Shown: positions 32,288 to 38,195 of the stretch, one piece after another | Position numbering within the stretch: position 1 is the stretch's first letter | Layout: the number at the start of each line of letters is the position of its first letter | Assembly: GCA_964638715.1 (NCBI GenBank) | Contig: CAZWZF010000048.1 | Coordinates: 1-38,195, forward strand | DNA: 38,195 nucleotides | Source of the DNA: JBAXQQ01 sp037131695 | GTDB taxonomy: Bacteria > Armatimonadota > Hebobacteria > CAIYQO01 | Direction: 5' to 3' | The notes under the pieces: model-generated | Seen by the model: only the letters and a program-made list of their open reading frames with translations | Told to the model about the DNA's origin: nothing | Databases searched by the model: none | Translations under genes and position numbers: made by a program

Positions 32288-32704
32288 ATGGCTAATGTTG
32301 AACGGTTCGGGGTTTCCATGGAACCTGAACTTCTCGAAAAATTTGATGAGTTGATATCTGCGCGTGGGTATACTTCGCGGTCAGAAGCTATCCGCGACTT
32401 GGTGCGCCAGGAATTGATAAAAGAAGAGTGGGCGGATCCAAATGCAGAAGTAATTGGCGCAGTCACAATTGTTTTTGAACACCACACCCATGAATTGTCC
32501 CATGTGCTTGCAGAATTGCAGCATAGCAGCCACGATTGCATAATTTGCAGCACGCATATCCACATGGACGCCCATAACTGCCTGGAAGTAATTATTGTAC
32601 GCGGCAACAGCGCGCGGGTAACCGAGATAGCTAATACCCTTATCAGTACTCGTGGTGTGAAACATGGTAAATTGGTTAGCACTACAATTGGTCATCATGC
32701 ATAA
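32288..32704 (+). CDS. nikR: Nickel-responsive transcriptional regulator NikR
   Basis: 138-aa ribbon-helix-helix repressor. N-terminal DNA-binding strand and helices (about 1-48: VERFGVSMEPELLEKFDELI, YTSRSEAIRDLVRQ) and a C-terminal ACT-like nickel domain. All four high-affinity nickel ligands are present: His79, His90, His92 and Cys98 (equivalent to His76, His87, His89 and Cys95 in E. coli). It ends in the His-containing tail GHHA. First gene of the nickel operon, directly behind its palindromic operator, with GGGGTGA as ribosome site. Confidence 0.96.
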   Translation: MANVERFGVSMEPELLEKFDELISARGYTSRSEAIRDLVRQELIKEEWADPNAEVIGAVTIVFEHHTHELSHVLAELQHSSHDCIICSTHIHMDAHNCLEVIIVRGNSARVTEIANTLISTRGVKHGKLVSTTIGHHA

Positions 32705-32723
32705 TTTTTTAAAGGAGAAAAAC

Positions 32724-33365
32724 ATGAAAACAATCATATTTTTATCTTTAGCCGCAATTATTATAACTGCTGCTATACCAGCTTTAGCATGTTACAGCGG
32801 ATTGGTACTTATACCATCTGCCGATACAGTAGGCGCAAAACAATACAGCGTTGAATTACAAATGGATGGTTCGATAAGCAAACCGAAGGCTGACACTTTT
32901 TACATTAATAGCCAGGTGGGAATCACTGATAATGTTGAAGTTGGCGTTGATTATGATTTGAGCAAAGGAGTCAGTTCGCGGGTACTGCTTAATGCCAAGT
33001 ATAGATTCATAAAAAGCGCGGACGGTAAACAAGCCGCCGCAATCGGTATCTGTAACCTTACCAGTAAAAATAAATCAAATCCATATCTGGCAGGTACGCA
33101 AGATTTTAATATTCTGCGTGGTCATGTCGGATTAATGGAGATAAATGAGAAAACACGATTTTTTATCGGCATTGATCGCGACATAAATGACAAACTTAAT
33201 TTAATGGCTGACTATACCAGTGGCGATGACAATTATTCATCTATCGGGGCAAATTATCAGATAACTGATAAATTTGGCGTTCTTGCCGGTGTGCAATTGC
33301 CTAATGGTGGCGGTGAAACGCTGTATACTCTTCATTTTTGTTTCTCTGGCGAATTGGTGAGATAG
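32724..33365 (+). CDS. Predicted outer-membrane beta-barrel-like protein in the nickel operon
   Basis: 213 aa. Signal peptide at 1-20 (MKTIIFLSLAAIIITAAIPA, cleavage near ALA/CYS). The mature part alternates short beta strands: QYSVELQMDG, FYINSQVGITDNVEVGVDYD, SSRVLLNAKYRFI, KTRFFIGIDRDINDKLNLMA, NYSSIGANYQITDKFGVLAG and LYTLHFCFSG. This resembles a small barrel of about 8-10 strands. ATG 32724 is chosen because AAAGGAGAAAA lies just before it; upstream starts overlap nikR. It sits 19 bases after nikR and 4 bases before nikM, so it is fully inside the operon and presumably nickel-repressed. It may admit or bind nickel at the outer membrane, but this is inference. Confidence 0.65.
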   Translation: MKTIIFLSLAAIIITAAIPALACYSGLVLIPSADTVGAKQYSVELQMDGSISKPKADTFYINSQVGITDNVEVGVDYDLSKGVSSRVLLNAKYRFIKSADGKQAAAIGICNLTSKNKSNPYLAGTQDFNILRGHVGLMEINEKTRFFIGIDRDINDKLNLMADYTSGDDNYSSIGANYQITDKFGVLAGVQLPNGGGETLYTLHFCFSGELVR

Positions 33366-33369
33366 CCTT

Positions 33370-34452
33370 ATGCATATTCCAGATGGATACCTTGGACCGC
33401 AAACTTATGTGCCGTTATATGCTGTAATGGCAGGATTTTGGACGGTAGGGATAAGAAAACTCAAAAATAGTTTACGAATGCGCCAGGTGCCGTTATTGGC
33501 AATGGGTGCTGCCTTCAGTTTTGTCATCATGATGTTTAACGTGCCAATCCCTGGCGGTACCACTGGTCATGCTGTTGGCGCGGTGCTGGTGGCAATATTA
33601 CTCGGTCCCTGGGCGGCAATGGTGGCGGTGTCGCTTGCGCTTATCGTACAGGCATTGATATTTGGCGATGGCGGAATAAGTGCAATCGGGGCAAATTGTT
33701 TTAATATGGCGGTGGTAATGCCGTTTGTCGGCTGGTGGGTGTATCGGCTCATCACCGGGTCATCACCGGTGCAATCCACCCGCCGTTGGATTGGCGGTGC
33801 GATTGCTGGATATTCCGGTTTATGTGTCGCGGCCGCTATCACCGGATTCGAGGTTGGTCTGCAACCGATGCTTGCCCATGACGCATTGGGACACGCATTA
33901 TTTGCACCCTTCGGTTTACAAATTGCTGTACCGGCAATGGCACTGGAACATCTGTTGGTATTTGGTTTTGTGGAAGCTGTTGTCACAGGATTAGTGGTGG
34001 CATATTTCCAGAAAACTGCACCTGAAATGATAGTGCCATCGGTAAAGGTAATATCCGATAAGAAAAAAATGCCGCTCATTCAGCGAATTGCCATATTTAT
34101 GGGAATCCTTATATTATTAGCACCTTTGGGTATATATCTACCGGCAAAATTTAATGCAGGAAGTGCATGGGGAGAATGGAGCAGTAATGAAATAAAGACT
34201 GAAATTGCCAAAGAAACCGGAGGTGAAGGTTATGTTCCTCAAGGAATAGCTCAAGCAGAAGAACATGGGTGGAAAGCACCATTTCCAGACTATAATCTAC
34301 CTGGGCAAGAGAATGCACCATTGAGTAAATTAATGTCAATTTATATCCTGATGGGTGCAATCGGCGTAATTATATCCGGGTTCATTGTGATGTTTGGCAA
34401 GCAGCTATTCGCGAAAAAGGATGACGATGACACTACCTCCGTGGATGCTTGA
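33370..34452 (+). CDS. nikMN: Nickel ECF transporter substrate-binding subunit, NikM fused to NikN-like domain
   Basis: 360-aa S-component of an energy-coupling-factor nickel/cobalt importer. N-terminal MHIPDGYLGP carries the family's metal-site His2. GAAFSFVIMMFNVPIPGGTTGHAVG and GPWAAMVAVSLALIVQALIFGDGG mark the CbiM/NikM core (about 1-235, multiple membrane helices). After a charged linker, two further membrane segments (about 240-258 and 320-345) flank an exported loop rich in acidic residues and Trp, corresponding to NikN/CbiN. Nickel rather than cobalt is inferred from nikR at the start of the operon. It overlaps nikQ by 26 bases. Confidence 0.92.
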   Translation: MHIPDGYLGPQTYVPLYAVMAGFWTVGIRKLKNSLRMRQVPLLAMGAAFSFVIMMFNVPIPGGTTGHAVGAVLVAILLGPWAAMVAVSLALIVQALIFGDGGISAIGANCFNMAVVMPFVGWWVYRLITGSSPVQSTRRWIGGAIAGYSGLCVAAAITGFEVGLQPMLAHDALGHALFAPFGLQIAVPAMALEHLLVFGFVEAVVTGLVVAYFQKTAPEMIVPSVKVISDKKKMPLIQRIAIFMGILILLAPLGIYLPAKFNAGSAWGEWSSNEIKTEIAKETGGEGYVPQGIAQAEEHGWKAPFPDYNLPGQENAPLSKLMSIYILMGAIGVIISGFIVMFGKQLFAKKDDDDTTSVDA

Positions 34453-35332
34453 TCGCTCCACAAATACGATAAATAATCCTCCCAAAAGCACGAAAAAACG
34501 CAATCCACTGCGCCAGGCGATATCCAGCCTGGCGCACGTGCTGGAAGAAATGCTGAATAACGAAGCCATTGCCAACCAGAATGGATTTTTGCAGATGGTC
34601 GACCCGCGGGCAAAGGTTATCGGCTTGTTCGCGTTAATAATAATTATCACCCTAATTCATAATATAACGACACTTATTGTCGCTTTTGCTATAGCACTGT
34701 TAATGGCTGGTTTGTCGCGCATTCCGGCTCAACGGTTGTGGCGCACCTGGCTTGCCGTACCATTATTTTCAACAGCGATTGTGCTGCCGGCAATGTTGAA
34801 TATCGTCACCCCCGGCAATACAGTTTACACATTGTATCATTTCGCGTCCGCACATTTTGGTGTGACATCATTAACAATCACTGACGCAGGTATCTATGTC
34901 GCAATAAGGTTCATTTTACGTATTACTGTCTGTATAACTCTGGCGTTATTGCTGACGGCGACAACGAAATCAAATCGGCTTTTCCATGGTTTGCGCGCCT
35001 TTGGCGTTCCGAAATTATTTGTTATGCTGCTTGGTATGATGCAGCGTTACCTTACTGTTTTCATTCGTGCGGCAGAGGAGATACACCTGGCAAAAATCAG
35101 CCGTTCTGTTACAAATGGTCCGTTGCGGCAGGAACAAGCATGGGTAGCCGCTGGCATGGGATCGCTGTTTCGCCGCACACAATCAATGAGCAGCGCGGTG
35201 CACCTTGCCATGGTTTCGCGCGGGTATACCGGCGAGATTTACCTGCTTGACGAACCGAAATGGCAAACATCAGATTGGGGATTTATAATGATTATAACAG
35301 GCTTTGCCGCAATATTGCTGGTAATGGGATGA
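34427..35332 (+). CDS. nikQ: ECF transporter T component, NikQ/CbiQ
   Basis: 301-aa membrane component linking NikM to the ATPase. An unusually polar N-terminus (1-60) precedes MVDPRAKVIGLFALIIIITL, hydrophobic helices, and the coupling motifs GVPKLFVMLLGMMQRY and AMVSRGYTGEIYLL. ATG 34427 has AAGG (34417-34420) at proper distance, whereas 34421 would abut it; the start lies inside the end of nikM, so translation is coupled. Confidence 0.9.
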   Translation: MTLPPWMLDRSTNTINNPPKSTKKRNPLRQAISSLAHVLEEMLNNEAIANQNGFLQMVDPRAKVIGLFALIIIITLIHNITTLIVAFAIALLMAGLSRIPAQRLWRTWLAVPLFSTAIVLPAMLNIVTPGNTVYTLYHFASAHFGVTSLTITDAGIYVAIRFILRITVCITLALLLTATTKSNRLFHGLRAFGVPKLFVMLLGMMQRYLTVFIRAAEEIHLAKISRSVTNGPLRQEQAWVAAGMGSLFRRTQSMSSAVHLAMVSRGYTGEIYLLDEPKWQTSDWGFIMIITGFAAILLVMG

Positions 35333-36162
35333 TGAATAAAATTTTCGATATAAACAACATAACTTTTTCTTATCCGGGTGAACAACCGAGTGTGAAAGAG
35401 ATATCTTTTGCTGTAAAACAAGGTGAAAGATTAGCTTTGCTGGGCGCAAATGGCAGCGGTAAGTCTACTTTGCTGCATTTACTGGACGGATTATATTTCC
35501 CCCAATCCGGTGATATTACCGCGTTTGATAATAAATTAACCGAAGATACATTGGAACACCCGCCATTCGGACCACAATTTCGCAGCAGCGTTGGCTTTCT
35601 GTTTCAAAACTCTGACGCGCAGTTATTTTGTTCTACAGTAGAGGAAGAAATAGCTTTTGCCCCGCTGCAATTACAATGGAAAAAAGCTGAAATAGTGCAG
35701 CGAATAGATGATGTATTAAATCTACTGGAGATAGCACACCTGCGCGACCGCACTCCGCAAAACCTGAGCGGCGGCGAAAAAAAACGCGTTGCCTTGGCAT
35801 CGCTATTGGTCGTTAATCCATCCGTTCTGTTGCTTGATGAGCCAACTGCCGGTCTTGACCCGCGCAGTCAGTCAATGCTGTTGGAGATATTGGAACAGCT
35901 TAATGAGCAGGCAGGAATCACGCTAATCACTGCCACTCACGATTTAACACTGCTGCCGCATCTTGCTGACCGCGCACTTGTACTTGGAGAAGATCACTGC
36001 CTGAAAGCTGATGGCAATACCCATGAAATACTCCACAACACTGACCTGCTGCTGTCAGTAAATCTCATCCATGCTCATGCCCATCGCCATGGCGACACCA
36101 TTCACCGACACCCGCATTATCATATTACTGAGCATGAACACACGCATGGAATTGACAGTTGA
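35329..36162 (+). CDS. nikO: ECF transporter ATPase, NikO/CbiO
   Basis: 277-aa ABC ATPase energising nickel uptake. Walker A GANGSGKST (39-47), signature LSGGEKKR (145-152), Walker B LLLDE (166-170), His203 switch. The C-terminal 30 residues are exceptionally His-rich (HAHAHRHGDTIHRHPHYHIT then EHEHTHG), a probable metal-buffering tail. The start is ATGATGA shared with the nikQ stop, so coupled. Its Ser-stop (AGT TGA, 36157-36162) falls in a dispersed AGTTGACAGT repeat. Confidence 0.93.
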   Translation: MMNKIFDINNITFSYPGEQPSVKEISFAVKQGERLALLGANGSGKSTLLHLLDGLYFPQSGDITAFDNKLTEDTLEHPPFGPQFRSSVGFLFQNSDAQLFCSTVEEEIAFAPLQLQWKKAEIVQRIDDVLNLLEIAHLRDRTPQNLSGGEKKRVALASLLVVNPSVLLLDEPTAGLDPRSQSMLLEILEQLNEQAGITLITATHDLTLLPHLADRALVLGEDHCLKADGNTHEILHNTDLLLSVNLIHAHAHRHGDTIHRHPHYHITEHEHTHGIDS

Positions 36163-36177
36163 CAGTGGATAGTTGAG
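36151..36177. repeat. AGTTGACAGT-type repeat at the end of nikO
   Basis: ATTGACAGTTGACAGTGGAT followed by AGTTGAG. It contains the nikO stop codon and touches the left end of the MITE-like element. Confidence 0.6.
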
Positions 36178-36414
36178 GAGGCTTTTGTAAAACCTATTTT
36201 TTCAAATGTTTAAGCAGCAGTTTTGTGGTAGACGAAAACCACCCCGACCTTCGGCCACCCCTCCTTGTCAAGGAGGGGAGTTTAAAACAAAGGTTTTGAT
36301 TATTAAAGCAGCCATTATTTTATCAAGTAACTATCATAGCTCCCCTCCTTGACAAGGAGGGGGTAGGGGGTGGTTGGGTTGATTATATATTTAGTAAGGT
36401 TTTGCAAAAGCCTC
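36178..36414. mobile_element. MITE-like element, 237 bp
   Basis: Terminal inverted repeats GAGGCTTTTGTAAAACC (36178-36194) and GGTTTTGCAAAAGCCTC (36398-36414), 16 of 17 complementary. Inside is a second inverted pair: CCACCCC...CTCCTTGTCAAGGAGGGGAG (about 36239-36280) and CTCCCCTCCTTGACAAGGAG followed by GGGGTAGGGGGTGG (36340-36374), each arm itself palindromic. No transposase ORF; no obvious target duplication. It separates the convergent nikO and exporter genes and could act as a terminator for both. Confidence 0.65.
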
Positions 36415-36437
36415 GAATAATTTACCTGTTACCACCC

Positions 36438-37415
36438 CTACCGAATCCATGACACGTGAATGTATGGCTCTATATATTGAATGATAATTCCTGCTATTAT
36501 GCTGAATCCGAGCAGCAGGCCAAGTATGCGGATGGTGTCTTTTCTGTTGTGATTTTCTTTCAGCAGCACCATCAGTCCCAGACCGGCACTGGATGATAAC
36601 CCGGCGATTACTGCCCCGAAAGAGATGCCGCCTTTCAGATAGATGCCTGTAATAGCCACTGATGCGCCGCAATTGGGAATTAATCCTACAAATGCTGCAA
36701 CTATCGGCTGCCAGATAGAATCTTTCAAGAGTACATTGCCGAGATTTGCACCTTCTACGCCTACCACATAATTTATGCCGATTGAGATTAAAAACAGCAC
36801 TACAAATACCTGGGCGGTATGCCGCAATGGGTGCATTATCAGGGTGCGCATTTTATTCACCGCTGGTAAATGATGCCCGCAGCAAGCGTCAATCTCTACC
36901 GGTTCATCGGTTTCAGCAGCAACTACCTCTGGCACTTTTTGTTCTTCTACAGCGTGAATATGAATATGTTTTCCTGTCGGACTAATATGGCATTTGCAAT
37001 GCTTGGTGTCATGAACTTTTACTTTTTTGTAAAGAAAGGTGTCAATGAAATATCCAGCCAGCAGAGCGATGACAACCTTCGTTAATAATAGCGGCATTAT
37101 TAGGCCAATTCGCGCGGGGTTTGCCATAATTACCGGCACCGCTTCATCAGAAGTAGAGATAAAAACCGCGATTAACGTGCCGGTAGTTATGAAATGACGA
37201 GTGTAAAGAGCGCTGCCAACCACAGAAAAGCCGCATTGCGGTATGCAACCGAACAATGCACCCAGCAATGGACCGGCTTTCCCCGCTTTTCTGATATTTG
37301 TTTGAATAGAATTGCTGTATTTAAACTCCAGCCAGGCAATAACAAAATATATCACCAACAGAAATGGCACTAACATTAAACTATCTTTTAATGCAGTCAT
37401 TATTATATTCATCAT
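36438..37415 (-). CDS. Putative heavy-metal exporter (ArsP_2/10-TM type permease)
   Basis: 325-aa integral membrane protein with two repeated halves. Conserved loops are GALFGCIPQCGFSVVGSALY with TGTLIAVFISTSDEAVPV in the first half, and FVGLIPNCGASVAITGIYLK with AGLSSSAGLGLMVLLKENHN in the second. The paired P-x-CG motifs are typical of the family, probably lining the transport path. A His/Cys-rich cytoplasmic loop (CKCHISPTGKHIHIH and later DACCGHH, about 140-185) likely senses or delivers metal. Its ATG overlaps the upstream fur stop by four bases, so the pair is coupled. Metal identity (Zn, Mn, Ni or other) is unknown. Confidence 0.78.
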   Translation of the reverse strand: MMNIIMTALKDSLMLVPFLLVIYFVIAWLEFKYSNSIQTNIRKAGKAGPLLGALFGCIPQCGFSVVGSALYTRHFITTGTLIAVFISTSDEAVPVIMANPARIGLIMPLLLTKVVIALLAGYFIDTFLYKKVKVHDTKHCKCHISPTGKHIHIHAVEEQKVPEVVAAETDEPVEIDACCGHHLPAVNKMRTLIMHPLRHTAQVFVVLFLISIGINYVVGVEGANLGNVLLKDSIWQPIVAAFVGLIPNCGASVAITGIYLKGGISFGAVIAGLSSSAGLGLMVLLKENHNRKDTIRILGLLLGFSIIAGIIIQYIEPYIHVSWIR

Positions 37416-37858
37416 AATTTTATCACTTCACATTCGGGGCAAGTGCCAAAAATCTCCAAATGATGCCCCTGAATAGTAAATCCAGTTTTGGCAGTCAGCA
37501 GTTTTTCCAGCAGCGAAATGTCGCAATCATCGAATTCCACCACTGAATGGCATTTGCTGCAAATCAGCGCGTGGGAATGTCCGGGGCAAACCGCAATATA
37601 AAAATTATCTCCGGCTGCGCCATGAACACAACTTAGCAGACCCAGTTGAAGAAACAACTCTATAGTTCGGTAAACAGTAGCTTGGCCAATTCCTTGCGGT
37701 TTCAAAGCTGATACAGCATCGCCGATGGAATGTCCCTGTGGATGCCCGGAGAAAAACTCCCAGGTTATCCGACGCGGCTTGGTATAATGCACCCCATGCT
37801 GCCGAAAAAGCTCTTCGACATTAACGTGATGTTCATGCTGATGTAAGTTCACTGTCAT
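37412..37858 (-). CDS. Fur-family metalloregulator
   Basis: 148-aa Fur/Zur/PerR-type repressor. A His-rich start (HQHEHH, 6-11), winged helix (TKPRRITWEFFSGHPQGHSI to GIGQATVYRTIELFLQLGLL) and a dimerisation/metal domain with CPGHSHALICSKCHSVVEFD and the second structural Cys pair CPEC near the C-terminus. The exact subtype is undecided. The ATG at 37858 is preferred; a TTG at 37876 would add six residues but lies in the operator. No ribosome site is present; the start directly follows the -10 region, suggesting a leaderless transcript. It forms an operon with the exporter. Confidence 0.88.
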   Translation of the reverse strand: MTVNLHQHEHHVNVEELFRQHGVHYTKPRRITWEFFSGHPQGHSIGDAVSALKPQGIGQATVYRTIELFLQLGLLSCVHGAAGDNFYIAVCPGHSHALICSKCHSVVEFDDCDISLLEKLLTAKTGFTIQGHHLEIFGTCPECEVIKL

Positions 37859-37877
37859 ATTGATAAATATTATCAAT
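37859..37877. promoter_or_regulatory. Fur-box-like palindrome at the start codon
   Basis: ATTGATAAATATTATCAAT, 8-base arms around a 3-base centre. The inner 15 bases match the Fur 7-1-7 consensus at all but one position. It covers the -10 element and abuts the ATG, implying autoregulation by steric block. Confidence 0.75.
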
Positions 37878-37895
37878 TTAAAGGAGGATTGTCAA
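37867..37895 (-). promoter_or_regulatory. Promoter of the fur-exporter operon
   Basis: Minus strand: perfect -35 TTGACA (37895-37890), 17-base spacer, -10 TAATAT (37872-37867). The expected start of transcription is within about two bases of the ATG. Confidence 0.7.
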
Positions 37896-37974
37896 ATTTA
37901 CTAATCAACATTCTGTTTCATATTTAAAATACAAATTTATATTTTAAGAAATATCAATTTTTTGAGTACAATCC

Positions 37975-37998
37975 AACCCCGTTAGGGGTGGCATGTTA
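37975..37998 (+). repeat. AACCCCGTTAGGGGTG repeat, copy 1
   Basis: AACCCCGTTAGGGGTGGCAT followed by GTTA. It has the internal palindrome CCCC-GTTA-GGGG. Confidence 0.8.
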
Positions 37999-38027
37999 AT
38001 AGTCTGAGTTGATTATTACGAATAGTT

Positions 38028-38051
38028 AACCCCGTTAGGGGTGACATGTTT
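38028..38051 (+). repeat. AACCCCGTTAGGGGTG repeat, copy 2
   Basis: Same orientation as copy 1, one base different (GACATG for GGCATG) over the shared 23 bases. 29 bases separate the two copies. Confidence 0.8.
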
Positions 38052-38092
38052 AAGCGTTATAAACATGAACAGGAACTGAAATTTAGACACGT

Positions 38093-38117
38093 TTAACATG
38101 TCACCCCTACCGGGGTT
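38093..38117 (-). repeat. AACCCCGTTAGGGGTG repeat, copy 3 (inverted)
   Basis: Inverted copy, minus strand AACCCCGGTAGGGGTGACAT. Copies 2 and 3 face each other, so the stretch between them is bounded by inverted repeats of about 23 bases. The rest of 37896-38195 shows no gene. Confidence 0.75.
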
Positions 38118-38195
38118 TGAGATTCATAAGGATCATCAATTACTATTAACATGTGTGCGCCAAGCGAAGCTTGGTAATTCTTGTCGGTGTAAGTC

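Noticed and set aside
37880..37890. AAAGGAGGATT, a strong ribosome-site sequence on the plus strand
   Set aside because: It is followed only by a TTG frame of about 12 codons; more likely part of the fur promoter spacer on the other strand.
37975..38117. Possible CRISPR array
   Set aside because: Only three copies, one inverted, with unequal spacing and a palindromic core; no cas genes in the window.

Overview
The window looks like a chromosomal segment of a free-living, probably anaerobic or microaerobic, diderm bacterium of moderate GC. The best lineage hint is the pair of type II pseudopilin-like proteins whose N-termini run from FTLIELLVV into FPVFARAREKARQ. I associate that pattern with Armatimonadota and some planctomycete-like phyla. 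A predicted outer-membrane barrel, large secreted glycosidase-like proteins, an AraC regulator, orphan corrinoid and UroD-like proteins, and orphan pdxS and nfnA fit such a genome. This assignment is inference. I see no rRNA, tRNA, CRISPR array or intact transposase.

Layout. 1-670: a candidate structured RNA with a pseudoknot, then a 3' gene remnant with its terminator. 685-4321: a fatty-acid desaturase, a small Imm33-like protein, a UroD-fold protein and a convergent patatin. 4322-4914: repeat-rich spacer. 4915-12326: a carbohydrate cluster (1626-aa secreted protein, GH63/MGH1-like glycosidase, SDR dehydrogenase). 12357-13124 (minus): hemerythrin and ferredoxin. 13358-22132 (minus): housekeeping genes folK, dnaB, rsmH, mraZ, a decayed pRiA4b-ORF3-like pseudogene, a corrinoid protein, a TPR protein, fmt, def, nfnA-like and pdxS. 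22282-26333 (plus): an AT-rich AraC regulator, two GC-rich tandem pseudopilin/LamG-like genes, a hairpin cluster and a truncated gene. 26454-28617: a convergent FAD oxidoreductase and radical SAM gene. 28775-32140: an 1121-aa secreted glycosidase. 32247-36162: a nickel operon, NikR operator-nikR-barrel protein-nikMN-nikQ-nikO. 37876-36438 (minus): a Fur-family regulator and a putative metal exporter. 37975-38117: three copies of a short palindromic repeat.

How it works together. The right 6 kb is a metal-homeostasis block. NikR probably represses a nickel ECF importer that includes an outer-membrane-like protein. The convergent fur-exporter pair probably handles metal excess. Several of these proteins carry His-rich segments. 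The left half looks dedicated to uptake and breakdown of complex carbohydrate.

Most unusual signals: (1) the structured RNA at 46-183 with competing helices and a pseudoknot, possibly a solitary HEARO/omega-RNA; (2) two regulator genes (AraC, Fur) whose palindromic operators lie on the start codon of a leaderless or nearly leaderless mRNA; (3) an AGTTGACAGT repeat that supplies the terminal Ser-stop of three unrelated genes; (4) MITE-like elements with a shared GAGGCTTTTGtAAAACC terminal repeat but different interiors; (5) a barrel protein embedded in the nickel operon; (6) a compositionally foreign pseudopilin/LamG pair.
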